Shown here: positions 17,046-26,106 of the stretch, one piece after another
How the letters are laid out: the number at the start of each line of letters is the position of its first letter
Numbering within the stretch: position 1 is the first letter of the stretch
Assembly: GCF_038443705.2 (NCBI RefSeq)
Contig: NZ_CP151764.2
Location: 248,001 to 312,000 of the forward strand
Direction of reading: 5' to 3'
Origin: Yoonia sp. SS1-5
GTDB lineage: Bacteria > Pseudomonadota > Alphaproteobacteria > Rhodobacterales > Rhodobacteraceae
DNA length: 64,000 nucleotides
Notes under the pieces: model-generated
What the model was told of the DNA's origin: nothing
Databases searched by the model: none
Seen by the model: the letters and a program-made list of their open reading frames with translations, nothing else
Position numbers and translations under genes: made by a program

Positions 17046-20000
17046 TCACTCTGCTGCGATGACCGAAGGGGTGTCCAAGGTTGTCACCAGTTTGGGTGGA
17101 TCCACTTTTATCGTTTCGGCCTTCAAGCCGTTGGCGCGTCCAAATACTTTCTCGAAGAATTGCGTGATACGGGACAACCCAACGAACACAGCTGGTACGC
17201 AAAGAACTACCACAGCCGTCCCGAACAAGACGCCGTATCCGATTGAAACTGCTAAGGGAACCAGGAACTGGGCTTGAATTGAGGTTTCCAGTATCAATGG
17301 ATAAACGCCGAGGAAAGTTGTCACTGACGTCAGTAAAATGGGACGGAAACGCTCCTTTGTCCCGCGAACAACTGCCTCTTGCAGCTCAAGCCCTTGGGTC
17401 AAATATTCGTTGTATAAGTCAACCAACACCAGAGAGTTGTTGATCACGACTCCGGCCAATCCGATGATGCCGAAGATGGACAAAAGTGACAAAGGCACGC
17501 CGACGATGAGGTGGCCTGTTACAGCTCCAATCAACCCCAATGGGATGGCCAGCATCACAACAATGGGTTGCACATATGACCGGAAGACCAGTGCCAAAAG
17601 AGCAAAAATCACAAAGAGAGCAATAATAACGGCTTTCCCAAGTGATGAGGCCGCGTCGCCTTGAGTTCGCTGCTCTCCGCCGAACTCTACGATCAGTCCG
17701 TCAAACTGAGACGTCAAAGCGGGAACCAGTTTGCTTCGAATAATCCCATTCGCCTCTTGGCCTGTGATGATCGAAGTATCAATATCAGCGGTCACTGTTG
17801 TAATTTGCCGCCCGTTACGCCTCAAAATTTCTGTTGGGGCTAGGTCCTCCTCGATGTTCGCAACCGCTGATAGCGGAAGAAGGGTACCGGAAGGGGTGTG
17901 GATCCAGCTGTCGAGTAGATCGGAAAGGCTGTCCCTGTCCTGTTCGGGATAGCGCACAATTACCGCCACATTATCTGCACCTCTTTGGACCGTCGTTGCT
18001 TCGAGGCCGTAGAAACCGGCGCGGGTTTGAGTCGCAAGATCTTCGATTGAGACGCCCCAAATTCTGGCCTCATCGCGCAACGCAAGACGGTATTCCATTC
18101 GTCCCGCTGAATTGTCATCTCGTATCGCAAAAACTCCTGGTATTTCGCGAAGCTCATTGCGCAAATCCTCAACGACAGTGCTGATGTCTTGACCGTCGGG
18201 GAGTGATAATTCGACTGAAATGGGGTCACCAGCACCTACGAGCTGAGCCGAAACAGTCAAACTGTTGACTCCAGCAATATCTCCGATAGCGCTATTCCAA
18301 GCGGCTTCGAAATCGCGAGTAGGCCAATCGCGTAATTCGGGGTCAGTGATTTCAACTACGACATGGGCAACGGTTGCGCCAGCGGCCGCCGGACCGGCAT
18401 CGGGACCACCTTGAGGCGCAGCTCGGCCAACAACAACGTTTACACCGACTAAAACAGGGGGCGCGTCGGACGACAATCGTGATTGTATCGTGTCAGCGGC
18501 TTCTATTGCAGCTAAGCGGACAGTTTCCGCCACGTTTTCAGTAGTACCAAAGGTAGTCCCGTCAGACATTTCAATGCTGGCAGTGACAAAGGCTCCGTCG
18601 ATGGACGGAAAAAACACGAAGCGAACGTAGCCATGCGCAAGCAAACCAACGGTGAGAATCATCAATGCAATCGCACCGGCAATGGGCACAAGAACGCGGC
18701 GTGTCGCAAATCGAAGAACGGTATCAAGTGGTCCATTTATGAATTTCTGCAGCAGCCAGTCGACGCCAGATCGGGCGCACCCTAGCGTCCGCAGAACGAT
18801 ATTTGGCCGATAGTCCGGCGACACATCGAGTTTGGAGAGATTGCGAGGCAATATGAACAAAGCTTGCAGCATCGACATCGACAAGACAATCATCACCACA
18901 AGCGGAATGTCAGACAGGAATTTTCCAAGTGTGCCGGGCAACTGCAAAAGGGGCCAAAACGCGACTAGCGTTGTGACAGTTGAAAAGACCACTGGAATGG
19001 CTATGCGTTGTGTCGCCCGGATTGCCGCCTCTAACGGCGTCATCCCTCGTTCGCCGAAAGTGTATATATTCTCTGAAACGACAATGGCATTGTCCACAAT
19101 GATGCCAATCGCAAGAATAAACCCAAACAAGGAGATCATGTTGATCGACATGCCTGCTGCAGACATAACAATGAGAGCGGCCGCAAATGACACCGCTATC
19201 CCCACCGCCGACCACGCAGCCAGCCGGAAATCCAGAAAGAGCGCAAGGCAAATAATCACCAGCGCAAGACCAAGGACGGCATTGCTGACCAAGATGTCCA
19301 GGCGCGATTGCAGTTCGCGTGCATCATTTTGCCAAATTGTCGCGGAAACACCATCTTGTAACTTCGGGCGGAATTCATTTTGAAGGTAGTCCTGCGTAGT
19401 CTCTACGATACCAAGAACCTGCTCTTCTCCAACTCGAAAGACGTTTACGGCAACAGAACGCTCGCCTGCAAAACTTGCTGAAAAATCGCTGTCCTCGAAA
19501 CCATCGACTACTTGCGCGATGTCACGTAGAAAAATTCGGCCGCCATTTTCACCTGTACGCACGACTATGTTTTCAAAATCGGCTTGGGTGAAATTTCTGC
19601 CGATGGTCCGAATGGGAAACGTCAAAGCGTCGGTTTCAATCGCGCCACCCGGGAGCTCGAGGGAGTTTTGTTGAATGGCTCGTGCGACCTCAGCCATCGT
19701 AAGGCCATAGGCACGTAAGGTGTCGCGGTCTACTTCGATGGCCACCTCATAGTCGCGTCGGTTGCCCACCTCGACATAGGAGATTCCATCCAGAGTGATC
19801 AGTTCGTCTCGAAGACGTTCTGCAGTTTCTGTGAGTATATGTTCCGAAGCCGAGCCGTGAATTGCGATTTCGACCACCCGAGAAGAGTTTGTCGATTGAA
19901 CAACAACCGGGTCTTCAACGTCTTCTGGGAACACATCGATGCTGTCGATTTCAGTCCGAATCTCATCGAGCTTTTCGGCCAGATTTTCGCCAAGAAGGAA

Positions 20001-20285
20001 TGTAACGGTGATCCCGCCGCGGCCCTCTGAGATGCTTGCAGTAATTTCGTCTATGCCATCCACAACCGTAAGCTCATCTTCGATTGGACGGATGACGCTC
20101 TGCTCTAATTCCTGCGGAGACGCCCCGGGATAGGCAACCGATATACTTACCGAATCCAATGTGAATTCCGGGAAGGTTTTTTGGGGCATTGTCATGGCGG
20201 TCAAAGTTCCGAGCGCCAAAAGAAACAACACTGTGAGCATCGCGGCGACCGGATGCTCTGTGGTCCAGCGAATAGCAGAGTTCAT
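17046..20285 (-). CDS. RND-family efflux permease (AcrB/HAE1-like)
   Basis: A 1079-residue inner-membrane pump with the RND plan. TM1 starts at ERPVAAML-like TEHPVAAMLTVLF, followed by a large periplasmic loop (PQKTFPEF, VSISVAYPGASPQELE), TM2-6 including GFILAIGIIVDNAIVVSENIY, a second periplasmic loop and TM7-12. In TM4 the AcrB Asp-Asp pair reads Asp-Asn here. It is the last gene of the operon MBL hydrolase - adaptor - pump and overlaps the adaptor gene by four bases. The upstream paired TetR operators (22581-22628) suggest induction by a toxic compound. Confidence 0.93.
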   Translation of the reverse strand: MNSAIRWTTEHPVAAMLTVLFLLALGTLTAMTMPQKTFPEFTLDSVSISVAYPGASPQELEQSVIRPIEDELTVVDGIDEITASISEGRGGITVTFLLGENLAEKLDEIRTEIDSIDVFPEDVEDPVVVQSTNSSRVVEIAIHGSASEHILTETAERLRDELITLDGISYVEVGNRRDYEVAIEVDRDTLRAYGLTMAEVARAIQQNSLELPGGAIETDALTFPIRTIGRNFTQADFENIVVRTGENGGRIFLRDIAQVVDGFEDSDFSASFAGERSVAVNVFRVGEEQVLGIVETTQDYLQNEFRPKLQDGVSATIWQNDARELQSRLDILVSNAVLGLALVIICLALFLDFRLAAWSAVGIAVSFAAALIVMSAAGMSINMISLFGFILAIGIIVDNAIVVSENIYTFGERGMTPLEAAIRATQRIAIPVVFSTVTTLVAFWPLLQLPGTLGKFLSDIPLVVMIVLSMSMLQALFILPRNLSKLDVSPDYRPNIVLRTLGCARSGVDWLLQKFINGPLDTVLRFATRRVLVPIAGAIALMILTVGLLAHGYVRFVFFPSIDGAFVTASIEMSDGTTFGTTENVAETVRLAAIEAADTIQSRLSSDAPPVLVGVNVVVGRAAPQGGPDAGPAAAGATVAHVVVEITDPELRDWPTRDFEAAWNSAIGDIAGVNSLTVSAQLVGAGDPISVELSLPDGQDISTVVEDLRNELREIPGVFAIRDDNSAGRMEYRLALRDEARIWGVSIEDLATQTRAGFYGLEATTVQRGADNVAVIVRYPEQDRDSLSDLLDSWIHTPSGTLLPLSAVANIEEDLAPTEILRRNGRQITTVTADIDTSIITGQEANGIIRSKLVPALTSQFDGLIVEFGGEQRTQGDAASSLGKAVIIALFVIFALLALVFRSYVQPIVVMLAIPLGLIGAVTGHLIVGVPLSLLSIFGIIGLAGVVINNSLVLVDLYNEYLTQGLELQEAVVRGTKERFRPILLTSVTTFLGVYPLILETSIQAQFLVPLAVSIGYGVLFGTAVVVLCVPAVFVGLSRITQFFEKVFGRANGLKAETIKVDPPKLVTTLDTPSVIAAE

Positions 20286-21508
20286 TGTGACACCTCAAGG
20301 GAAGCACTGATCATTTCAGATGTATCGCGGACCGGCATTCCAACAGACGGTGCAGCCAACTGGGATAAAACAACACGCGCAGAGTTGTTGAGGTCAGTTG
20401 TTTGCACGAATGTCCAGTCACCATCCACATGGATCCGCCGGACGTCTATGTTTGCCAGCTTCCCATTGTCATTGATCCAGATGCTATCGTTGCGCACGGC
20501 GACGGTTGGGATACGATACAGGCTGTCCTTTTTGACCCCGGAGATCTGCACGCGTGCAAAGGTGTTGACCAAAGCAGGGGGCGCATCTGACGAAGGTCTG
20601 TCAACTATGGTCCCGTTCTCGACAAGGCCCATAAGCGCTTCCAGTCGAACAGTGACACTCAGCGTGCGGGTTGCCTGGTCCAATTGTGGTTCGACCCGTT
20701 CAACGTAACCGCTCCAACGAAATATACTAGTGGCAAAAGGAATATCTATGCTAGCCCGCGCTTGACCACTTGCAAAAAGCCGAGGAATCAAAGCAGCTTC
20801 GGCTTGTCGAACCGGTACGGTGACCTCAAGCTCATCGACAGTGAAAATCTCAGCCAGAGCCTGCCCAACTCCGATAACATCTCCGCTTTCAACGAATTTG
20901 GACAACACGGCACCATCAAACGGGGCAAGTACCATACGATCATCCAAGGCAAACTCAGCGGACAATCTGGATGCCTGGAGTCCTTGTAAGTTTGCTTGCT
21001 GCTCGGCAAGTTGGCTTTCCAGAGTGTCAACCTGCGTTTGCGTGGCAACTTGACGGCTCAAAAGTTCCTCGGCCCGCGCAAGATTATCCTCCAACTGCGA
21101 AATCCGAACGTTGGTTGCGGTGATGGCCGCGTCGGTTTGTGCCAAAGCGGCGCGCTCAGCCCGGTCATCAAGTCGGATCAACACTTCACCTTCAGAAAAC
21201 AGCCCGCGAGACAGGATCGATGGATGAACGTCGATCACCCGTCCTCCACTCTGTGCAGACAATGTCAACTGTTGATGCGGAACAACAAACCCTTCGGCTC
21301 GAATTGGGAGGGGAGCGTCCCAGATCTCCGGTACAACAGTCTCAACAAGCGCTATGGGCCTTTCAATCTGTTGTGCTTCCACGACGACTTTTTTGTCGCC
21401 GAGATACTGGAAGCCGAAAACGCCACCACCGACGATCGCCACGGCAACTGCAACCCAAAACAACTCACGTAGTCCCACATAGAGCAAGCGAATGTATTCT
21501 TTTAGCAT
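20282..21508 (-). CDS. RND efflux periplasmic adaptor subunit (HlyD/MFP family)
   Basis: A 408-residue membrane fusion protein. It has one N-terminal membrane anchor (LFWVAVAVAIVGGGVFGF), a lipoyl-like half motif (SAQSGGRVIDVHPS), a long coiled-coil hairpin (about residues 120-200, rich in Glu, Gln and Ala), a second lipoyl half (VLAPFDGAVLSKFVESGDVI) and a beta-barrel domain. It links the pump encoded by the overlapping downstream gene to an outer-membrane channel, for which no gene is seen nearby. It lies 89 bases downstream of the MBL hydrolase gene. Confidence 0.92.
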   Translation of the reverse strand: MLKEYIRLLYVGLRELFWVAVAVAIVGGGVFGFQYLGDKKVVVEAQQIERPIALVETVVPEIWDAPLPIRAEGFVVPHQQLTLSAQSGGRVIDVHPSILSRGLFSEGEVLIRLDDRAERAALAQTDAAITATNVRISQLEDNLARAEELLSRQVATQTQVDTLESQLAEQQANLQGLQASRLSAEFALDDRMVLAPFDGAVLSKFVESGDVIGVGQALAEIFTVDELEVTVPVRQAEAALIPRLFASGQARASIDIPFATSIFRWSGYVERVEPQLDQATRTLSVTVRLEALMGLVENGTIVDRPSSDAPPALVNTFARVQISGVKKDSLYRIPTVAVRNDSIWINDNGKLANIDVRRIHVDGDWTFVQTTDLNNSARVVLSQLAAPSVGMPVRDTSEMISASLEVSQ

Positions 21509-21597
21509 TGTCAGCTCCTAATCACAGACAGATTGATTGACCTAAGATCAACTATGAGATGGGTTCGTGTTGTGAAGTGAACCCACCAAGTCGTCGC

Positions 21598-22536
21598 CTA
21601 TCCGAGAAGCTGGTAAGATGCTGGGACGAACCGGAACCCGTTCCCGCGTGTCTCGACATAGCCCACGCCCGGGAATGGCATGTGGTATCCAATCATCGGG
21701 ATTTGATCGGCAGCTAACATTCCTAAGACCTGGCGGCGCGCGGACGAAGCTGCCTCGGGATTAGCATCAAACTTAAATGCCCAATCCGGTTCCGCAAACG
21801 ACCAAATGTAGTGATTGGCGAGATCTGCAGTCATCATGATCTGCTGGCCTTCGCTCTCCAGCCGAACACACATGTGACCGGGCGAATGCCCAAAAGACGC
21901 CTCTAGAGATATGCCAGAAACAACTTCCCCTCCGTTTCCAAGAAACGTCGCGCGTTCCGCCAAAGGCGTGAACAATCTGCGTACCATGTCTCCGACAAAG
22001 TTTCCTTCATCCATTTTTGCCCAAAAGTTATATTCGTCGGAGCCTGTGACGTAGCGGGCATTCTTATAGATAGGCAGGCCGTCGGCCATCAAACCACCGA
22101 TGTGATCGGGGTGCATGTGCGTAATTACGACGATATCAATGTCGTCTGGCGATACACCTGCTTCCGCGAGGGATTTTTCAAGACCACCTTTCCCGACGCC
22201 GGTATCAACCAGAATTTTTTGACCAGCAGTCTCGATGAGGGTAGGCGACATATAGAATTGTAGGGCATCGGCCGGAATGAAGTTCGCAGCAGAAACCTTC
22301 GCGAATTCCTCGTCTGTAACGCTTACACCGTATTCGGCTTTCGGGTCATCTTTGAATCCGGAGACATCAAGCAACTGCGTAAACTTCATGTTCCCCAGCT
22401 GATATTGCGGTGACACGCGACCGATAACTGGCGCGCCTGCAGGGGCACTTTGGGCAAATCCGGTGGCGGCTACAGAGCCCAAGGGCAGAGCAGCTGCTCC
22501 GGTCAAGAGATTGCGGCGGTTCAATACTGTATTCAT
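21598..22536 (-). CDS. Tat-exported metallo-beta-lactamase-fold hydrolase (lactonase/organophosphate-hydrolase-like)
   Basis: A 312-residue MBL enzyme. The N-terminus (NRRNLLTGAAALPLG) is a twin-arginine signal, so the enzyme should act in the periplasm. Metal motifs are complete: HMHPDH, FGHSPGH, TADLANH and a late GYHMPFPG. It is a close paralogue of the protein at 26107-27039, which lacks the signal peptide. I start at ATG 22536; longer starts would run into the operator sites at 22581-22628. Gene order puts it first in an operon with the RND adaptor and pump, suggesting hydrolysis of a toxic lactone or ester coupled to efflux. Confidence 0.88.
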   Translation of the reverse strand: MNTVLNRRNLLTGAAALPLGSVAATGFAQSAPAGAPVIGRVSPQYQLGNMKFTQLLDVSGFKDDPKAEYGVSVTDEEFAKVSAANFIPADALQFYMSPTLIETAGQKILVDTGVGKGGLEKSLAEAGVSPDDIDIVVITHMHPDHIGGLMADGLPIYKNARYVTGSDEYNFWAKMDEGNFVGDMVRRLFTPLAERATFLGNGGEVVSGISLEASFGHSPGHMCVRLESEGQQIMMTADLANHYIWSFAEPDWAFKFDANPEAASSARRQVLGMLAADQIPMIGYHMPFPGVGYVETRGNGFRFVPASYQLLG

Positions 22537-22580
22537 CTTTCTGGCTCCGTTTGGTTGTTTTGCGCTTAGTAGCGGACTTA

Positions 22581-22628
22581 TGACTGGATAGTCAGTCATG
22601 TAAATCATTATGACCGGACGTCCAGTCA
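22581..22628. promoter_or_regulatory. Paired TetR-type operators upstream of the MBL-RND operon
   Basis: Two 18-bp sites are seen: TGACTGGATAGTCAGTCA at 22581-22598 and TGACCGGACGTCCAGTCA at 22611-22628, starting 30 bp apart. The first is identical to the site at 27078 and the second differs by one base from that at 27108. A fifth copy lies in front of the TetR gene (27981). The arrangement marks a local regulon. Confidence 0.8.
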
Positions 22629-22893
22629 AAACGTGTCTTTTTTTTGATACTTGGGGAAAATATCTTATAATACACTGATTATTATAAATAATATTTTACC
22701 GCACACTAAACCTGCGGAGATTGATAGGAGGACAAATAGATGCGATCAGACCAGATCCGAACTAGTTCAGCAAAGCTAGATCACACGGCGCTGACTACTC
22801 AAGGTCATGCTCAGTGAAAGCTTTTTTGGCTTCAGCCGAGATTTCGGATGAAGTCAAAGACTTAGAGAAATTCAGTCATCGCCATTGGACTGG

Positions 22894-23010
22894 CTACATG
22901 AACTGCAGATAGATGAACATGAACACAAGAACTAAGACGACCTGAAGAACCATTGCAACGATGAGGAACCTGGAGCGTTTGAAGTCATCTTCGACATCAA
23001 TCTTTTTCAT
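22894..23010 (-). CDS. 38-residue single-span membrane peptide
   Basis: The start ATG at 23010 is preceded by AAAGGAG with ideal spacing. The peptide has a charged N-terminus (MKKIDVEDDFKRSR) and then a continuous hydrophobic segment of about 22 residues rich in Val, Leu and Phe, ending at TAG 22894-22896. It lies 61 bases after the MFS gene in the same direction, behind a strong hairpin, and is probably the last cistron of that operon. It could be a small regulator or subunit of the MFS protein; there is no known family I can name. Confidence 0.65.
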   Translation of the reverse strand: MKKIDVEDDFKRSRFLIVAMVLQVVLVLVFMFIYLQFM

Positions 23011-23038
23011 TATCTTACTCCTTTGAAAGAAGGGTTAT

Positions 23039-23067
23039 TGCGCCACCCCTCATTCAGGGGTGGCGCA
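23039..23067 (-). terminator. Strong hairpin between the MFS gene and the 38-aa ORF
   Basis: A perfect 12-bp stem (TGCGCCACCCCT at 23039-23050 with AGGGGTGGCGCA at 23056-23067) encloses a 5-nt loop directly after the MFS stop codon. The transcript downstream is not U-rich, so it is either an imperfect terminator allowing some read-through to the small ORF or an mRNA-stabilising structure. Confidence 0.6.
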
Positions 23068-23071
23068 GATC

Positions 23072-24280
23072 TCATTCGGCAGGTTTTCCAGCCGATTGCA
23101 GCTGGCGTGATAGCAAGCTGATCACCAGCATTATGGCGGCAACCACAGCAAGAGCCCCAGCGAAAGTCGCGAACAATCCGCTCAATCCAACGGAAGGTGC
23201 AAGAAGTCCTGCAATTACTGGCCCAGCGAACTGGCCTGCAAAGACAAAGGTTGTCAGAACACCAGCGGCACGGCCTCGCGCTTGTGGAGCGACAGAGCTC
23301 ATTAGCCACATGTTCTGATTGGGCATGATAAAGCCCAACGCCGCACCAACAAACAACCCACCTACGATGATCTGGGCATAACCATTCGCCGTAGTGATGA
23401 TGGCGAACCCAATGAACATCGAGCTGAAGCCGAGTGCATAAATGCCAGTGGGAGAGAGTTTGGCTCGGATTCGCTGGAAGTTAAGCGATGCAGGAACACC
23501 GGCTAATGTTACTGCGGCAATTGCGGCGCCGGAGGCGGCGGGAGATGTAACACCGATTTCAGCCAGCAAAAAAGGTAGACGCGTCGGGATCAGGTAAAAA
23601 ACTGCCATCGTGAAAAAACCAAGGATGCCAATTTTCAGGCAGATGCCCCAATCGAGTTTCACTTTCTGGGCTGTGGCTGCAGGTTTGGTCATCACATCAT
23701 CGGTTAGGTTCGCCATGCACAAAACTGCGAAGGGGAGTGCCAACAGATAGATCCCGAATGCACCCCGCCATGAGATCTCAGCGAGCGCACCGCCGACAAG
23801 TAGAAAGACAATCCCGCCCATGCTCATGACAGCGGCTTGTTTGCCCATAAACTTCATCCGGGCTTGGCCAGTCCAGAGGTCAGCAGCCAGCATCGTCGCG
23901 ATAGTCATCGCACCAGCAACACCAACGCCAAGGACAATACGCCCGATAAGGAGACCATTAAGCGTATCCAAAACAAGGCCGGATGCGCCGCCTAGTGCAT
24001 AGAGAATGAGCGAAACATACAAAACGGGCTTGCGGCCGATTTTGTCTGCAATAATCCCAGCGAGACCAGCAGTCAGGATAATTGCAAGAGATGGAAGGCT
24101 CAGAAGTAATCCTAGGAGCGTCTCCACATTTGGGACGTCAGCAAATGCTTGTGCCAAACCGGGCAGGGATGGTGCGATGGTAGCGTTTGCCATGATTGTG
24201 AGGCTGGAAATTGCCAAAACGGCAAGCGTTGGTCCGATTGCCGGGGATGTGCCCGGATCATGATGTGCGTGAGGGTTCAT
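23072..24280 (-). CDS. MFS transporter
   Basis: A 402-residue protein of about 12 membrane spans. The loop 2-3 signature GIIADKIGRKPVLY typical of major facilitator drug/proton antiporters follows TM2, and GRIVLGVGVAGAMTIATMLAADLW follows in TM4-5. It is probably an exporter: the operon carries TetR operators at its head (27078-27125) and a parallel operon under the same operators encodes an RND pump. It starts 82 bases after the SnoaL-like gene. The substrate is unknown. Confidence 0.9.
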   Translation of the reverse strand: MNPHAHHDPGTSPAIGPTLAVLAISSLTIMANATIAPSLPGLAQAFADVPNVETLLGLLLSLPSLAIILTAGLAGIIADKIGRKPVLYVSLILYALGGASGLVLDTLNGLLIGRIVLGVGVAGAMTIATMLAADLWTGQARMKFMGKQAAVMSMGGIVFLLVGGALAEISWRGAFGIYLLALPFAVLCMANLTDDVMTKPAATAQKVKLDWGICLKIGILGFFTMAVFYLIPTRLPFLLAEIGVTSPAASGAAIAAVTLAGVPASLNFQRIRAKLSPTGIYALGFSSMFIGFAIITTANGYAQIIVGGLFVGAALGFIMPNQNMWLMSSVAPQARGRAAGVLTTFVFAGQFAGPVIAGLLAPSVGLSGLFATFAGALAVVAAIMLVISLLSRQLQSAGKPAE

Positions 24281-24362
24281 GAAAACTGTCCTTCGATTTA
24301 TGATTTTCCTTGGCCCGGCACCGGCGGGAGGAACCGATGACGGGCAGGCGGATTAGAATAGG

Positions 24363-24782
24363 TTACTTGCCTGCTGGCGGCTTACCGGGGCGGCCACCAA
24401 TCTGTTCAAAGAACTCGAGGCCATTGTGCTCGTCCCAATGCTCGGCAAATTTGCCATCCTTGATGCGCCAAATGTCGATACTGGTCATCGTGATGTCCTT
24501 GCCGGTAGCAGGCACACCAATGAACGAGCCCGTATGCTTGGCGCGGAATGTAAAGCGTCCGACAACACGATCACCGTCAACGATCACGTCTTCGACGGTG
24601 ACTTTGGTATCGCTGAACCCTTCGTTCCAAGCGTTTACGAAGAACGCAACGCCGGGGATGCCTTGTGGAACAAAAGGGTTGTGCTGCACGTAGTCTTCAT
24701 GGACCCATTCGCCAATGGTGGCGACGTCATGGGTTTCCATTGCACGGGCAAAGCGGTGTGGGAGGTCTTTAAGGTCAGTCAT
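24363..24782 (-). CDS. SnoaL-like / NTF2-fold ester-cyclase-type protein
   Basis: A 139-residue cone-shaped NTF2-like protein with SnoaL features: HEDYVQHNPFVPQG near the start, then FRAKHTGSFIGVPATGKDITMTSIDIWRIKDGKFAEHWDEHN-type segments. Relatives are aldol or ester cyclases and small hydrolases. I chose ATG 24782 because GGAG at the expected distance precedes it; an upstream ATG at 24794 has no site. It overlaps the preceding 84-residue gene by 8 bases, indicating translational coupling. Confidence 0.85.
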   Translation of the reverse strand: MTDLKDLPHRFARAMETHDVATIGEWVHEDYVQHNPFVPQGIPGVAFFVNAWNEGFSDTKVTVEDVIVDGDRVVGRFTFRAKHTGSFIGVPATGKDITMTSIDIWRIKDGKFAEHWDEHNGLEFFEQIGGRPGKPPAGK

Positions 24783-25029
24783 TGTAGGCTCCATTATTTG
24801 AGAGAGTGATTACGACCGCCGCTTGAACGGCGTTTGTTGGATCGGCACTGGTCGGGGTCTCGGCTTGATCCGAGGTTTGAATGACCAGACCGATGATTAT
24901 GGCAAACAGCAAAGCAGTGGATTTGAAGGCTTGGATGTTTGGCATTGGGTACGTGGGCTTGGCCCAGTAGTTCGGTTCATCACGCGCCCAATTGTCGAGC
25001 TGCGCAGCGTTGAAAATATGTTCGGTCAT
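24775..25029 (-). CDS. 84-residue membrane or exported protein, unknown
   Basis: The protein has a hydrophilic N-terminus (MTEHIFNAAQLDNWARDEPNYW), one hydrophobic segment (TALLFAIIIGLVIQT, about residues 38-52) and a low-complexity acidic/Thr tail. The start overlaps the previous stop (ATGA), and the end overlaps the SnoaL-like gene. No family is recognised. Its tight coupling with another single-span protein suggests that the two act together at the membrane. Confidence 0.65.
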   Translation of the reverse strand: MTEHIFNAAQLDNWARDEPNYWAKPTYPMPNIQAFKSTALLFAIIIGLVIQTSDQAETPTSADPTNAVQAAVVITLSNNGAYND

Positions 25030-25310
25030 CCGTCCTGCTCCGGTTCAGAAAGGACGGGAAGACCTAGCGCCTCGATGGGCATGACGCAGATGGTGAGGTC
25101 GTGAGCGTCATCAGCGCGATCGGACGGGTAGAGGACCAGATTGATCGGTCCGCAGACCCCAAATGCTTCATCGGTTTCGGTGGCGGACGGGTCTTCGATT
25201 TCTACGACCGGGTAAGCCAACAGAACTGTTGCGGATGCGAACATGCCAACACAGCAGATGGCGAAGCCAAATAGCAGATTGATGAGGATTTCTGAGAGTT
25301 TCATGTTCAT
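25026..25310 (-). CDS. 94-residue single-span membrane protein, unknown
   Basis: From ATG 25310 the protein begins MNMKLSEILINLLFGF and has one membrane segment (about residues 8-35). A soluble part with two or three Cys follows (FGVCGPINLVLYPSD, LTICVMP). A longer frame back to 25466 would overlap the DUF2461 gene and has no ribosome site. The stop overlaps the start of the 84-residue gene. I do not recognise a family. Confidence 0.6.
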   Translation of the reverse strand: MNMKLSEILINLLFGFAICCVGMFASATVLLAYPVVEIEDPSATETDEAFGVCGPINLVLYPSDRADDAHDLTICVMPIEALGLPVLSEPEQDG

Positions 25311-25356
25311 ACTTTCGGGCGAATGGGAAAATGTGTGTGTGAAGGTCGGAGTGGGG

Positions 25357-26037
25357 CTAGGCGTCCTGTAGGGCGTCCATGCCAAATTGAAGGAGTGGGG
25401 CAACTTGGCTGACGACAACGGCACCCAAAGCTGCGATTTCACCGCTAACCCAAACGTCGCGATCAAATGCCCGTCTGACGATGAAGCCTTTGAGCTTGAC
25501 GTGTTCGGCGTGGATATGATCGTCGTACTGTGTGAAGCCCTTTGGCATACGGGTCAGCCGTTGCATTTCGGATAGCTGATGGCCTTGGCTTTTGAGCGTG
25601 TCGAGAATTGTGGAGAATTCATCTGCTTGGTCGATGATCCGCTGGCGGATCGCGTTCAGCTTTGGGGTCGGCAGTCGGTAGAAGCCGCCCGCGACAAAGC
25701 CGCCGGTTGGGTCCATCTGAATAAACGCCATACCGTTCATTTCAGCTTTCGTGCCGGAACGAGTCATCATGCCAGACACGGATGGTTTGTAGGGGCTTTT
25801 GTCCTTTGAGAACCGAACGTCGCGGTGCATCCGAAACATCGTTTGCTCGCTACCTTCCAACGGCAAGGGCTCACCCGCAACGCGGTTTGTTATCTGGTCG
25901 AGAAGTAGCGCGAAAGGATCGAGGCAAGCGGCTTTGAACGCAGCCTTGTTTTCGGCGTACCATTCTTTGTTATTGTTATCGCGAAGACCTTCCAAAAGTT
26001 GGAAAGTCGTGTCTGTGAAGGCGACCTGTTGTGTCAT
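25357..26037 (-). CDS. DUF2461 family protein
   Basis: A 226-residue protein with DUF2461/TIGR02453 hallmarks: LRDNNNKEWYAENKAAF near the N-terminus, FRMHRDVRFSKDKSPYKP, and GGFYRLPTPKLNAIRQ. The biochemical role of the family is not established. I start at ATG 26037, which has AGGAG upstream; a start at 26094 would enter the intercistronic hairpin. It is second in the MBL-MFS operon. Confidence 0.85.
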   Translation of the reverse strand: MTQQVAFTDTTFQLLEGLRDNNNKEWYAENKAAFKAACLDPFALLLDQITNRVAGEPLPLEGSEQTMFRMHRDVRFSKDKSPYKPSVSGMMTRSGTKAEMNGMAFIQMDPTGGFVAGGFYRLPTPKLNAIRQRIIDQADEFSTILDTLKSQGHQLSEMQRLTRMPKGFTQYDDHIHAEHVKLKGFIVRRAFDRDVWVSGEIAALGAVVVSQVAPLLQFGMDALQDA

Positions 26038-26076
26038 TTGGAAAGCTCCTTTTGTCGAGGTCTGAAGAGAGAAGGT

Positions 26077-26098
26077 GGGGATGGCTTGCGCCATCCCC
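26077..26098 (-). other. Intercistronic hairpin between the MBL and DUF2461 genes
   Basis: GGGGATGGC (26077-26085), a 4-nt loop, then GCCATCCCC (26090-26098) form a perfect 9-bp stem just after the MBL stop. No T-run follows on the transcribed strand, so processing or 3'-end protection, leaving the first cistron more abundant, is likelier than complete termination. Confidence 0.55.
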
Positions 26099-26106
26099 GA
26101 GCGCTT

